Source: Chitinophagales bacterium (GTDB taxonomy: Bacteria; Bacteroidota; Bacteroidia; Chitinophagales; CAIOSU01). From it: a stretch of DNA of 64,000 bases. The stretch covers positions 682,001-746,000 of the forward strand of contig BPHB01000002.1 in assembly GCA_026003335.1 (NCBI GenBank), in the 5' to 3' direction. This document shows, in pieces, positions 7,317 to 16,319 of the stretch (position 1 is its first letter; each line of letters begins with the position of its first letter). The notes beneath the pieces are model-generated. The model saw nothing but the letters and a program-made list of their open reading frames with translations. It had not been told where the DNA came from and did no database searches. A program made the position numbers and the translations under genes.

Positions 7317-9137
7317 TCAGAAGCCCACCAATAATTTTCCGGTGAATTTTCCGCTGGCTGAGTGTATCTGCAGCAGATATACCCCCGGGGCTAGTGCGGA
7401 AACATCCAGCTCCAGAGCTTCCACCTGCACGCCTGAGCGCGTGATAAGGGACTGACCTAAAGTATTCACCACCGCGACCTCCGCAATGCCCTGATAAAGA
7501 CCCCGAATGACAAGCCGCACCTTCCCGTTAGCCGGATTAGGGAAGATCAACACTTCCTCAGAAGGTATATGATGGATGCCTACCGGAAAAACCTGAGACG
7601 AATCAGGTTGAGGCGGATTAATGCCAAAATGTACAACTCCCTCATAACCATAGCTGGCAAAGCCGGAAACGATGGTCACAAAGTTTTCATCCCGTAACAG
7701 AAAACCTGTATTGGAACCCAATATGCCATCGCCATAACTATCTTTAGCAATAAACCTGTAACAGTCTCCGCCGGGGAGAGTAAATGTTTCGGTTATAGGG
7801 GTAGGCAGCGGGCCCGATTCATCGGGGTCGTCCTGATAAGGTCCTCCGGAATACAGGGTGTCATTACCTGAATTGACTACATACCACGTGATTTCCGAAC
7901 CATAATAATCCATCTGCAGCACCATGGTGATGGCGTTGCTTACATTCGGGGCAGGAAGGAAGTCAATGACCTGCCTGTTATTATTTGCATCCCCATCCGT
8001 CTGTCCGTTGGGATTTTTAATCTCTACCACCAGCTGATTGGTATCTTGGGGGAAGAAATTGATGTCTGGCAGCGTAACCTCAGTTTCCTCTATCGGATTC
8101 AGAAAACCCGTCCAGTTGTAAGTTTTTTGAGGGCTTCCGTTGATGGAGTACACAATATCCAGGCTGGAAACCGGCTGACTGCCGTAGTTTTGAATTCTCA
8201 CCTTGGGTATGCCGTTATATCCGCAGAAAGGCGCATCCTTCATTTGGGCCGACACCAGGTTCACATCATAGGCATGCGGGAAATTCACGAAGGTGGGTTT
8301 GATAGCATGGCCAGTATAAATTTCCTTGGGACCTTCAGAAATAAAGGCGACAATCTCCAGATCATTGAGAACAACAGGAATTTCATAGATAGAATCACCT
8401 ACAGTGTAGGTGTATGTACGATCAAAAAATGAACCGGCTGTTACCGGTTGAATGACGTCACCATATTGGCCAGTCATCAGATGACGCAATACATGATTGT
8501 GAATATAATCGCCATTGGGCAGCACCAGATTCGGATCAGTTTCCACTCCTGCTCCGATAATCTGAGGGCCAATCAGATTATTCTGGAGAATAGCAACATT
8601 GATTCTTCCGGAGTTAACCGGTGGAATTGCCGTATAGTACACCTGCACCCTTACGGTAAGCTCACGGGTTTGCACGTCAAAAGTGGCTTCCACTCCGAGG
8701 TTTGCCGGAGAATTTTCTGAAAGAATCTGATTGGTTGCCGTTGACCAGTTGTTGGTGCTCATGGCAATAGAGTTAGTGCCCTGCCCCAGTCCAGGGAAGA
8801 CATGGCGGTTGATGGATCCGGCAGGATAGCCCGTTAAACCTGACTGATTAAGCAGAGACGTGCCAAAAGGAGTGCGATAATCGGGTTCTCCCGGATTAGG
8901 CACAGCATAGCTTCCGGCCTGAATATCTATGATGATGAAATCACCTGGATGTGCAGCCTGGAGCTCATTGGCGATTTTATCTCCCCGAGGACAAAACTGG
9001 CAATGTATGCCTGAATAAAGTTCCAGGATAGCGTTTTTCTTTTCAATAGTTTGGGAAACTGGTATGGTTTGGGCCCATAAGCCACCTCCGATTACCATGC
9101 TGAGTATGAATGTGGCCGTAAAGTAATTCCTTTTCAT
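7317..9137 (-). CDS. Omp28-family thioredoxin-like secreted protein with T9SS type A sorting domain
   Basis: A 606-residue secreted protein started at the ATG at 9137, which gives a signal peptide MKRNYFTATFILSMVIGGGLWAQ (the longer in-frame start at 9209 does not). Residues ~33-130 match Omp28-type N-terminal domains: LELYSGIHCQFCPRGD with a CXXC pair at Cys46/Cys49 and then a thioredoxin-like stretch. The middle contains beta-rich repeats. The last ~80 residues (PNPANGKVRLVIRGL and GVYLLQIHSASGKFTGKLLV) are a T9SS type A sorting domain, so the protein should be exported to the surface. It may act in thiol-disulfide chemistry outside the cell. It is divergently transcribed from the gene at 9266. 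Confidence 0.82.
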   Translation of the reverse strand: MKRNYFTATFILSMVIGGGLWAQTIPVSQTIEKKNAILELYSGIHCQFCPRGDKIANELQAAHPGDFIIIDIQAGSYAVPNPGEPDYRTPFGTSLLNQSGLTGYPAGSINRHVFPGLGQGTNSIAMSTNNWSTATNQILSENSPANLGVEATFDVQTRELTVRVQVYYTAIPPVNSGRINVAILQNNLIGPQIIGAGVETDPNLVLPNGDYIHNHVLRHLMTGQYGDVIQPVTAGSFFDRTYTYTVGDSIYEIPVVLNDLEIVAFISEGPKEIYTGHAIKPTFVNFPHAYDVNLVSAQMKDAPFCGYNGIPKVRIQNYGSQPVSSLDIVYSINGSPQKTYNWTGFLNPIEETEVTLPDINFFPQDTNQLVVEIKNPNGQTDGDANNNRQVIDFLPAPNVSNAITMVLQMDYYGSEITWYVVNSGNDTLYSGGPYQDDPDESGPLPTPITETFTLPGGDCYRFIAKDSYGDGILGSNTGFLLRDENFVTIVSGFASYGYEGVVHFGINPPQPDSSQVFPVGIHHIPSEEVLIFPNPANGKVRLVIRGLYQGIAEVAVVNTLGQSLITRSGVQVEALELDVSALAPGVYLLQIHSASGKFTGKLLVGF

Positions 9138-9215
9138 TCTGACCGAATTTTTACTTATTTTGACCGTATAAAGATAGGAATAGGGGTTAATAATTGTTAA
9201 TTGTTGCAAAGAAAC

Positions 9216-9248
9216 TTTTGTATTCCCGTATGGGGTTTTATAAATTTG
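9216..9248 (+). promoter_or_regulatory. candidate Bacteroidota-type promoter for the 9266 gene
   Basis: TTTTG at 9216-9220 and TAAATTTG at 9241-9248 match the -33 (TTG) and -7 (TAnnTTTG) elements, with 20 bases between. The start codon of the cargo gene follows 17 bases after the -7 element. No experimental support. Confidence 0.5.
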
Positions 9249-9265
9249 AATTGCTGATACGGTTG

Positions 9266-9973
9266 ATGAAAAGGCTTATTCCCATATTGATTCTTTCGAT
9301 GGCGGTATCTCTGCATGCTCAGGTGGTGTTGACCCACAGTGTGGATACGGCCGGAGTTATAGGCTTGGCCAATGAAGCGGAGATCGTCTTGCCCGGCTTT
9401 GTGTACAATAATTCTAATGATACTGTAAGAATGCGCTGGGAGCGCATAGAAAATATACCTGCGGGTTGGCTTACTGCAATTTGTGATAACATACAGTGCT
9501 GGGCTGAAGTAGTGAGTAGGTCTCCGTTGCCTGTCATTATTCCTCCGAGAGGTCAGTCCACTATGGATGTGCACTTCTTCCCCAACAGCATTGCCGGAAC
9601 GGGCTCGGTAACTATCCGGGCATGGGTTGAAGGAGACAGTGCAGCCACAGTGGTTGTCAGCGCGCCCAAACAAGCTACAGCCAATCAGCCTGTAGGTTTT
9701 GATGCATCCACCGACAACGATCGTATAAGAGTGTATCCCAATCCGGTGAGGGATTATTTCATTATCCGGAACTTGCCTGCCGGAAAGGTATCAACGGTGG
9801 AAGTGTTTAATATATTTGGCAAGAAGATGCTTTCTTTTTCCCAGCCTGCCTTAAGGTCTAATGCGGTAGTGCATCGCTTTGACATCAGCAGCCTATCCAA
9901 AGGTATTTATTTGGTGCGTGTTTTTGATGAAAACATGAACGTGATTTTTACCAAATCTCTGTCGAAGGAATAA
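9266..9973 (+). CDS. secreted protein with T9SS type A sorting domain, unknown N-terminal function
   Basis: A 235-residue protein started at the ATG at 9266, giving the signal peptide MKRLIPILILSMAVSLHAQ; a longer in-frame start at 9194 adds a non-signal extension. Residues ~20-145 form a beta-rich immunoglobulin-like region (EIVLPGFVYNNSNDTVRMRW, later SVTIRAWVEGD) with a CXXXXC pair (CDNIQC). Residues ~155-235 are a T9SS sorting domain (RVYPNPVRDYFIIRNLP, then KGIYLVRVFDENMNVIFTKS). It is divergent from the Omp28-family gene and shares its control region. It should be secreted to the surface; the rest is unknown. Confidence 0.8.
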   Translation: MKRLIPILILSMAVSLHAQVVLTHSVDTAGVIGLANEAEIVLPGFVYNNSNDTVRMRWERIENIPAGWLTAICDNIQCWAEVVSRSPLPVIIPPRGQSTMDVHFFPNSIAGTGSVTIRAWVEGDSAATVVVSAPKQATANQPVGFDASTDNDRIRVYPNPVRDYFIIRNLPAGKVSTVEVFNIFGKKMLSFSQPALRSNAVVHRFDISSLSKGIYLVRVFDENMNVIFTKSLSKE

Positions 9974-9997
9974 AGCCTGCTTCCGCTATTAGTTAGC

Positions 9998-10516
9998 CTA
10001 TCGTGCCTGCAAGAGCGTTTTGATATGATCTTCCAGAATCAGCTCATCTCCGTTTTTATAGCCCATGTGGGTATGTACGATATATCCGTTCTGGTCAGTA
10101 AGTACGGTAAAAGGAGGCATCTGAAAATTAAAAGCACGTTTTAACTCCTGATTGGGGTCTAGTAAAATTTCAAAAGGCCACTCCTGAGCCTGCACAAAGG
10201 AACGCACCTTAGCTGTATTCCTTGAATCATCAATAGAAACAGCAATGAGCTCCACATTGTAATCCTCAAGCCACTCATCATATATCTGGGCTATATTATT
10301 CAGCTCAAGTTTACAGGGGCCGCACCACGTTGCCCAAAAATTGATTACTGTTATTTTGCCGTTCTTGCCGTAATCAGCAATGTTGACATTTTTACCATCC
10401 AGAGTTTGCACTTCCACATCCGGCAGTTTTTTACGGGTGAGCATCTCTTTCACCTGGCCTGAAGCACCAGCAACCAATCCCATAAGTATTCCGATAAGAA
10501 AAAATACCTGTTTCAT
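9998..10516 (-). CDS. TlpA-like periplasmic thiol-disulfide oxidoreductase
   Basis: A 172-residue thioredoxin-fold protein. Signal peptide MKQVFFLIGILMGLVAGASG, then a TlpA/AhpC-TSA-like domain with FWATWCGPCKLEL, CXXC at Cys65/Cys68, and the cis-proline loop QMPPFTVLTDQNG. It should act as a periplasmic or membrane-anchored reductase. It is convergent with the preceding T9SS gene and divergent from the DUF6029-like/Omp28 pair at 10646. The closeness of three CXXC proteins in this area suggests a shared redox function (inference). Confidence 0.88.
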   Translation of the reverse strand: MKQVFFLIGILMGLVAGASGQVKEMLTRKKLPDVEVQTLDGKNVNIADYGKNGKITVINFWATWCGPCKLELNNIAQIYDEWLEDYNVELIAVSIDDSRNTAKVRSFVQAQEWPFEILLDPNQELKRAFNFQMPPFTVLTDQNGYIVHTHMGYKNGDELILEDHIKTLLQAR

Positions 10517-10645
10517 ATTTATCCTTTTTATTTAGGGGAAACAATTTTCATTCCATATCTTTCGCAACAACCCCGTTATTCCAAATTTACGCATCCGTCT
10601 TAAAAGAGCAGTGTAAAGATTTATTTTTACCTCAGTTATATCCGC

Positions 10646-12352
10646 ATGCACTATTGGATTTTACTGGTTATTGCCTATGGCGTGCCCGGTATTCTGGTTG
10701 CACAGGAGCAGGAAGCGGGTAATTTTTTCGGAGGTATTCAACTTAATACAGATTTCTACATTCGCGACTCTTTCATTGGTGCAGCCGGCACTCCGCATTA
10801 CGATAACCTGAAATCTTCTACCGATAGCTGGCTGAATCTGAATTATGTAAACCATCGCTACCAGCTGGATGCCGGATTCCGTCTGGATATTCATAATAAC
10901 TCCAATCTGCATCATCCGGGAGTGCCTTACTCCAAAATCGGTATCGGTAATTTTTACGTGCGCAAAAGAATGAAATATCTGCAGATCACCGGAGGGTATT
11001 TCTATGATCAATTCGGTTCTGGTATCGTTTTTCGTGCCTATGAAGACCGGTCGCTGGGCATTGATAATGCCATTCTGGGTATTCACCTGGTGACAGAACC
11101 TCTCAAGCAAATGAAACTAAAGGCTTTTACCGGGGTGCAGAAAAATCGCCTTGCACTCTTTAAGCCTATCGTTACAGGCATCAATACTGAATTAAATTTT
11201 CAGCTGAGTTCCAAAGTAAGCATAATGCCTGGCTTTTCGGTGCTGAACCGGGTATTGGATGAGGCTTCCATGCAATTTATCGTCAGCACGCTTGAAACCT
11301 ATGATCCCGCATCGCGTTTCATCCCTCGTTACAATGTGTATGTCTGTGGAGGGTACCTTACCCTGAATGCCGGCAATTTCACCTGGTATGCCGAAGGAGC
11401 AGGCAAAACGCGCGAGGCTATCTACTTGGGCGACTCACTGGTAAATCGCTCCGGTCATGTGCTCTATTCCACTTTGGAATTTTCAGTGCCTCGCTTCGGC
11501 TTTGCCCTGCAATTCAAGCAGGTAAAGAATTTTCCCCTCCGCACCAGCCCGAAAGAAACCCTGCTGGAGGGCGTACTGAATTTTATTCCACCGATAACAC
11601 GTCAAAATGCCCTTCGGCTTCCCGCCCGCTATAATGCGGTGGTACAGGAGCTCAGTGAGGCCGGTTATTCTGTTGACCTCCACTATACCCCCGCCAAGGG
11701 CTTTATTCTCAACCTTAGCTATGCAGAAACAAGCAATGAAGCTGTACTGGCCGAACAGGACAATGCCATTGCCGCCTTATCCGTGCGCGGAAAAAAAAGA
11801 TGGGGCATTGCACGCAATCCTTTGTTCCGTGAAGTATTTGCCGAGCTAAACGTCAAGAAAAAGAAAAACTGGCAATCCAATCTGGGCTTTCAGTTTGTGC
11901 AATACCACCAGGAGGCTTACGAAGGAGAAAAATACGGTGAATACACACGCGTATACGCCTATACCCCTTTTGCCGATTTTAACTACCGGATTAGCCGCAA
12001 ACATGCTCTGAAAGCTGAACTGCAGATTCAGATTACCAATACCTACCAGGACCCCGCTTCGGGAGCCGAATATCATACAGATTACGGCAACTGGCTATAC
12101 GGTTTGTTGGAATATTCTTTTGCGCCCTGGTTTTCGGTTGCCTTATCGGACATGTATAACTTCAAGCCTAATCCCAACCGTCTGAATAAAGACATTCATT
12201 ATTACAATGTTTTTGCTTCCTTTACCTACCAGTCGCATGTGTTAACTTTAGCCTACGTGCGTCAGGTGGCCGGCATTGTGTGCACCGGAGGTGTTTGCAG
12301 ATACGAACCTGCTTTTAATGGCATAAGGCTAACTTTCAATTCAACTTTCTGA
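10646..12352 (+). CDS. DUF6029-like outer-membrane protein
   Basis: A 568-residue protein with a signal peptide (MHYWILLVIAYGVPGILVAQ) and a body made of repeated amphipathic strands rich in Tyr, Phe and Arg, ending in RLTFNSTF, a typical outer-membrane barrel terminus (last residue Phe). The phrases FYVRKRMKYLQITGGYFYDQ and GSGIVFRAYEDRSLGIDNAI resemble the Bacteroidota family annotated as DUF6029; I give that name with moderate certainty. The next gene, an Omp28-like lipoprotein, begins one base after its stop, so the two are almost surely co-transcribed and may form an outer-membrane complex. Ligand or cargo unknown. Confidence 0.72.
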   Translation: MHYWILLVIAYGVPGILVAQEQEAGNFFGGIQLNTDFYIRDSFIGAAGTPHYDNLKSSTDSWLNLNYVNHRYQLDAGFRLDIHNNSNLHHPGVPYSKIGIGNFYVRKRMKYLQITGGYFYDQFGSGIVFRAYEDRSLGIDNAILGIHLVTEPLKQMKLKAFTGVQKNRLALFKPIVTGINTELNFQLSSKVSIMPGFSVLNRVLDEASMQFIVSTLETYDPASRFIPRYNVYVCGGYLTLNAGNFTWYAEGAGKTREAIYLGDSLVNRSGHVLYSTLEFSVPRFGFALQFKQVKNFPLRTSPKETLLEGVLNFIPPITRQNALRLPARYNAVVQELSEAGYSVDLHYTPAKGFILNLSYAETSNEAVLAEQDNAIAALSVRGKKRWGIARNPLFREVFAELNVKKKKNWQSNLGFQFVQYHQEAYEGEKYGEYTRVYAYTPFADFNYRISRKHALKAELQIQITNTYQDPASGAEYHTDYGNWLYGLLEYSFAPWFSVALSDMYNFKPNPNRLNKDIHYYNVFASFTYQSHVLTLAYVRQVAGIVCTGGVCRYEPAFNGIRLTFNSTF

Positions 12353-12353
12353 G

Positions 12354-13217
12354 ATGGGTTTTTTCAGAAATATCCCGTGGTTACCCTGTGCGGCATTTTT
12401 AGTCTGCTGCCTGCAGGCCTGTGAAGAAGTGCCCCCTGCGATTGATTTGTTGGGGTCAACCCTCGCTGACACGACCTACATCAGTTCATCCGTAGAAACA
12501 CCCCAGCAGAAGAACGTTTTGATGGAAGAATTTACGGGCGTGAAATGTGTGAACTGTCCGGTCGGACACGATCTGATTGCCAGCCTTAAAAATCAATACG
12601 GGAGCCGCCTGATTACTGTCTCGGCACACAGCAATTTTCTGGCCTCTCCCTACGAGGGAGATCCTGACCTGCGCAACGAAGACGCGGAAGCTTTGGAAAA
12701 ACTTCTGGGCCCGCTGATTGCTAAACCCTCGGCTGCTATTGACCGTACCCTGTTCGCGGGAGAATCTTCATTACTCGTGCTCACACCTAAGTGGGCATCC
12801 TTTGTGGCCCAGCAAATGAACCAAACCACCCCCGTAAATCTGAAAATTGAAACTACCTACCTGCCCTCGGACCGAAAGCTAACCATCACTATTATCCTGC
12901 ACTACACCAAAGAGGAAACAGCTCCCAATAAACTGATGGTTATGCTTATTGAAAACAATATCGTTACCCAGCAACTGGATCACTCCGGCATCATACCCGA
13001 CTATGTTCAGAACAATGTATTGCGAAAAATACTTACTTCGGTCAACAGCCTCTCCATTACACCCGAGAAGCTACCCGGCCGTGTAATTGTCTTGAGCTTC
13101 GGACCTTTATCCGTACCAGACAGCTGGAAAGCAACTGACCTGATGGTGGTGGCTTTTGTCCATCGTGAAGGGGCTTCACAACAGGTTTTGCAAGTGGCTC
13201 AGAAAAGTATACTCTAA
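12354..13217 (+). CDS. Omp28-family lipoprotein with CXXC motif
   Basis: A 287-residue lipoprotein. Signal peptide with lipobox CLQAC (Cys23). The start of the mature part reads VLMEEFTGVKCVNCPVGHDL, a thioredoxin-type CXXC pair at Cys65/Cys68, as in Omp28-type proteins. The rest is beta-rich with a conserved HNVLRK-like region (VQNNVLRKILTS). It lacks a T9SS tail and should sit in the outer membrane, facing either side. It follows the DUF6029-like gene with one base between and precedes pheT by 18 bases. Related in sequence to the larger Omp28-type cargo protein at 7317. Confidence 0.82.
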   Translation: MGFFRNIPWLPCAAFLVCCLQACEEVPPAIDLLGSTLADTTYISSSVETPQQKNVLMEEFTGVKCVNCPVGHDLIASLKNQYGSRLITVSAHSNFLASPYEGDPDLRNEDAEALEKLLGPLIAKPSAAIDRTLFAGESSLLVLTPKWASFVAQQMNQTTPVNLKIETTYLPSDRKLTITIILHYTKEETAPNKLMVMLIENNIVTQQLDHSGIIPDYVQNNVLRKILTSVNSLSITPEKLPGRVIVLSFGPLSVPDSWKATDLMVVAFVHREGASQQVLQVAQKSIL

Positions 13218-13235
13218 AGATAATGACTACCCGGC

Positions 13236-15653
13236 ATGAAGATTTCTTACAACTGGCTCAAAGAATACCTTAATCTGGAGCTATCTCCTTACGAAACCGC
13301 AGAATTACTGACCGATATCGGGCTGGAGACCGAAGCCGTTACCGAGTACAAAAACCCTCACCATGGTTGGGATGGGCTGGTTATTGGAGCGGTTAAAAAA
13401 GTCAGCCGGCACCCCAATGCCGATAAGCTCCACATCGCCCTCGTTGATATAGGTCAGACTGAAAACCTGCAAATCGTCTGCGGTGCGCCTAACATTGCTT
13501 CTGGCCAAAAAGTGGTTGTGGCTTTGCCAGGCACCACCATCTATCCTTCAAAGGGCCAACCTGTCACCATCCGGAAGGCAACTATCCGCGGCACGGAATC
13601 TTCCGGTATGATATGCGCAGAAGACGAAATAGGGCTTGGCACCAGCCATGACGGCATTCTTGTTTTACCCGACAATGCACCTGCCGGGGCGCCTTTAAGT
13701 ACGCTTTTTACAGTACATACGGATTACGTCTTTGATATTGGTCTGACACCTAACCGGGCTGATGCTTTCAGCCATATCGGAGTAGCGCGTGACCTGCGTG
13801 CAGCCATCAACATTCGTCAGGACAAAAACCTACAACTCCTGTTGCCGGAGATTAACGAAAATCTCTTTACCAGCCATAGCCATCCCATTGAAGTGATTGT
13901 GGAGAATCCGACATTATGCCCCCGCTATGCTGGCGTGGTTATCCAAAACCTCCGGGTGGGCCCCTCGCCCCAATGGCTGCAACAAAGGCTGCTTGCGGTG
14001 GGTCAACGCCCCATTAACAATATCGTGGATATCACCAACTACATTTTACTTGAATTGGGCCAGCCTCTGCACGCCTTTGATGCGGCAAAAATCAAGGGTC
14101 GGAAAATCATAGTCAAAACCCTTCCTCAAAAAACGCCATTTACTACCCTGGACGGAAATCAGCATGAGCTCAACGCTGAAGACCTGATGATTTGCGATGC
14201 AGAGGAAGGGCTTTGTATAGCCGGAGTGTTCGGGGGCCTTGGTTCAGGCGTTACCGAACAAACCACAACCATTTTTCTGGAAAGCGCCTATTTCCTTCCG
14301 TCATCTGTACGTAAGACATCTACCCGGCACAACCTGCGTACTGAAGCGGCAATGCGTTTTGAAAAAGGCGTCAATCCTGACAACGTGGTTTATGCCCTCA
14401 AACGTGCAGCATCCCTCATGGTTGAGCTTGCAGGCGGTGAAGTAGCCTCTGCCATAGTAGATATCTATCCTAAAAAAATTGAACCCTTTGCCGTCACCCT
14501 ACGCTTCAATCACCTGGACCGCCTGGCAGGTTACACCATTGATGCGGACACCATCAAAGATATTCTGGAACAACTGGACATTCGGATAGAAAAAGAAACC
14601 CAGGAAACCCTGCAGCTTCAGGTACCCCCCTTTAAACCCGATGTCCAGCGTGAGGCAGACATTGCCGAGGAAATTCTTCGCATTTACGGCTTCAACCGTA
14701 TTCCCATACCCGAAACCTTTCACACTGCCCTCTCCCATGCCGATGTTACCGATGCACGGGAGCATGTGAACCATGTGATCTGCGACTATCTGTCAGCTGC
14801 TGGCTTTCACGAAATAATCAACAATTCTCTGTCGCAATCTGAATATTATGCAAATCAGGAAGACGTTGTCCGGCTGCTTAAAAGTACCAACACAAGCCTG
14901 AATATTCTGCGAAAGAACATGGTTTTTTCCGGACTGGAAACAATACGCTTCAACCTTTATCGCCATAACAACGATTTGAAATTATTTGAGCTCGGTAAAT
15001 CATACCACTTCAAGGAGGGCAGCTATTCAGAAAAGACCCATCTGGCGCTGTTTCTCACCGGCAATAACCACCCCGAAAGCTGGAAAGAAAAAAGTAAGCC
15101 GACCGACTTCTTCTACCTGAAATCCGTAGTACATAACCTGCTGCAACGCGGAGGTATCACCACTACGGATGAACAACCGGCTGATCCGAAACTGTTTGAT
15201 TTCGGCCTTACGTATTTTGCCAATCAGCAGCCTTTAGTCTCTTTCGGGTTGCTGCAAAAAAAACTGACCGCATCAATGGATATCCGGCAAGAGGTCTATC
15301 ATGCTGATTTTGACTGGGAACTGTTTTTTCATCTTGCACAGCAGCATGTTATCCGCTTCCGGGAGATACCCCGCTTTCCGGGCATAAGACGAGATCTGGC
15401 GCTGTTGCTTGCTGAAGACATTCCCTTTAAGGCTGTCCGTAAAATAGCCCTGGAGGAAGGCAGAAGACTTTTAAAAGACGTAAATTTATTTGACCTTTAC
15501 AGGGATCCGAAATGGGGCAATCAAAAAAAGTCCTATGCAGTGAGTTATTTTTTTATGGATGAAAACAAAACCCTGACGGATAAAGACATAGACGAGATTA
15601 TGGAACGTATGATTCAGCGCTACAGAGCTGAACTACAGGCAGAGATTCGTTGA
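13236..15653 (+). CDS. pheT: phenylalanine-tRNA ligase beta subunit
   Basis: An 805-residue protein of normal length for bacterial PheT, the beta chain of the (alpha-beta)2 enzyme that charges tRNA-Phe. Starts MKISYNWLKEYLNLELSP. The N-terminal OB/tRNA-binding domain holds HPNADKLHIALVDIG. The B3/B4 editing domain follows, including PTLCPRYAGVVIQNL and PINNIVDITNYILLELGQPLHA. The B5 domain shows PFKPDVQREADIAEEILRIYG, and the C-terminal anticodon-binding domain includes RFPGIRRDLALLLAEDIP. It is followed 3 bases later by a coiled-coil gene and then zapA, a conserved arrangement in Bacteroidota. pheS is not in this window. Confidence 0.97.
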   Translation: MKISYNWLKEYLNLELSPYETAELLTDIGLETEAVTEYKNPHHGWDGLVIGAVKKVSRHPNADKLHIALVDIGQTENLQIVCGAPNIASGQKVVVALPGTTIYPSKGQPVTIRKATIRGTESSGMICAEDEIGLGTSHDGILVLPDNAPAGAPLSTLFTVHTDYVFDIGLTPNRADAFSHIGVARDLRAAINIRQDKNLQLLLPEINENLFTSHSHPIEVIVENPTLCPRYAGVVIQNLRVGPSPQWLQQRLLAVGQRPINNIVDITNYILLELGQPLHAFDAAKIKGRKIIVKTLPQKTPFTTLDGNQHELNAEDLMICDAEEGLCIAGVFGGLGSGVTEQTTTIFLESAYFLPSSVRKTSTRHNLRTEAAMRFEKGVNPDNVVYALKRAASLMVELAGGEVASAIVDIYPKKIEPFAVTLRFNHLDRLAGYTIDADTIKDILEQLDIRIEKETQETLQLQVPPFKPDVQREADIAEEILRIYGFNRIPIPETFHTALSHADVTDAREHVNHVICDYLSAAGFHEIINNSLSQSEYYANQEDVVRLLKSTNTSLNILRKNMVFSGLETIRFNLYRHNNDLKLFELGKSYHFKEGSYSEKTHLALFLTGNNHPESWKEKSKPTDFFYLKSVVHNLLQRGGITTTDEQPADPKLFDFGLTYFANQQPLVSFGLLQKKLTASMDIRQEVYHADFDWELFFHLAQQHVIRFREIPRFPGIRRDLALLLAEDIPFKAVRKIALEEGRRLLKDVNLFDLYRDPKWGNQKKSYAVSYFFMDENKTLTDKDIDEIMERMIQRYRAELQAEIR

Positions 15654-15656
15654 ACC

Positions 15657-15950
15657 ATGGAGCAGATACACACCCGGCTGGATGATATTTCGCGGAAAGT
15701 ATCCGTGCTCGTAAACCGTTTTAACGAATTAAAGGAAAAATATGCTGCACTGCAAAGTGAAAATACCGACCTGAAAAACCAGCTCAGGGAATTGCAGGCG
15801 GAAAACCAAAAATTGACGAATGAGCTCAGGACTGCTAAATTAGTCAGAGCTTTGGCGCCCGCAGATGAAACCGAACGTGCCGAATTGAAGAAAAAACTCA
15901 ATGAGTACATAAAAGAAATTGACAGGTGTGTTGCGATGTTAAATGATTGA
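15657..15950 (+). CDS. small coiled-coil protein, ZapB-like by position
   Basis: A 97-residue protein, nearly all one heptad-rich coiled coil (VNRFNELKEKYAALQSENTD, then LRELQAENQKLTNEL), with no signal or membrane segment. It lies between pheT and zapA (3 bases from each), where Bacteroidota genomes usually have a short coiled-coil gene. A role beside ZapA in the Z-ring, similar to ZapB, is inferred from position and fold only; I see no sequence evidence beyond the coil. Confidence 0.7.
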   Translation: MEQIHTRLDDISRKVSVLVNRFNELKEKYAALQSENTDLKNQLRELQAENQKLTNELRTAKLVRALAPADETERAELKKKLNEYIKEIDRCVAMLND

Positions 15951-15953
15951 GCA

Positions 15954-16253
15954 GTGAGCAACAAGGAGTTGATAAATATAAATCTCATCATTGCCGGCAG
16001 GTCTTATCCGCTGAAGATACGCCCTGAGGAAGAAGAGGTAGTCAGAAAGGCTGCAAAGCAGTTAAATGAAAAAGTAAATGAACTGCAGGAAATGTACGCA
16101 GCTAAAGACAAGCAGGATTACCTGGCCATGTGCGCATTGATGAATGAAGTAGAAGTAATAGCCGGACAACGCCAAAATAGCTTTGATGACCCGGCTTTGC
16201 TGAATAAACTTCTTGCCATAGATTCCCTGCTCTCTCAGACGGTGGATGCCTGA
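15954..16253 (+). CDS. zapA: cell division protein ZapA
   Basis: A 99-residue ZapA: a Z-ring associated protein that cross-links FtsZ filaments. The N-terminal part INLIIAGRSYPLKIRPEEEE is the conserved ZapA head (beta hairpin and helix), followed by VRKAAKQLNEKVNELQEMYA and the C-terminal coiled coil. The start is GTG at 15954, 3 bases after the stop of the preceding gene; no ATG is possible without losing the conserved head. Length matches the family (~95-110). Directly upstream of rny, 66 bases away. Confidence 0.88.
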   Translation: MSNKELININLIIAGRSYPLKIRPEEEEVVRKAAKQLNEKVNELQEMYAAKDKQDYLAMCALMNEVEVIAGQRQNSFDDPALLNKLLAIDSLLSQTVDA

Positions 16254-16319
16254 ACCCAAGGCAGCATTGTAATCATCTGCCCGCCTGTTGTTGGTTAAAC
16301 AATTTAAAATTTCAGGCTT

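Noticed and set aside
16254-16319. 6S RNA gene after zapA
   Set aside because: Common after zapA in proteobacteria, but the gap here is only 66 bases.
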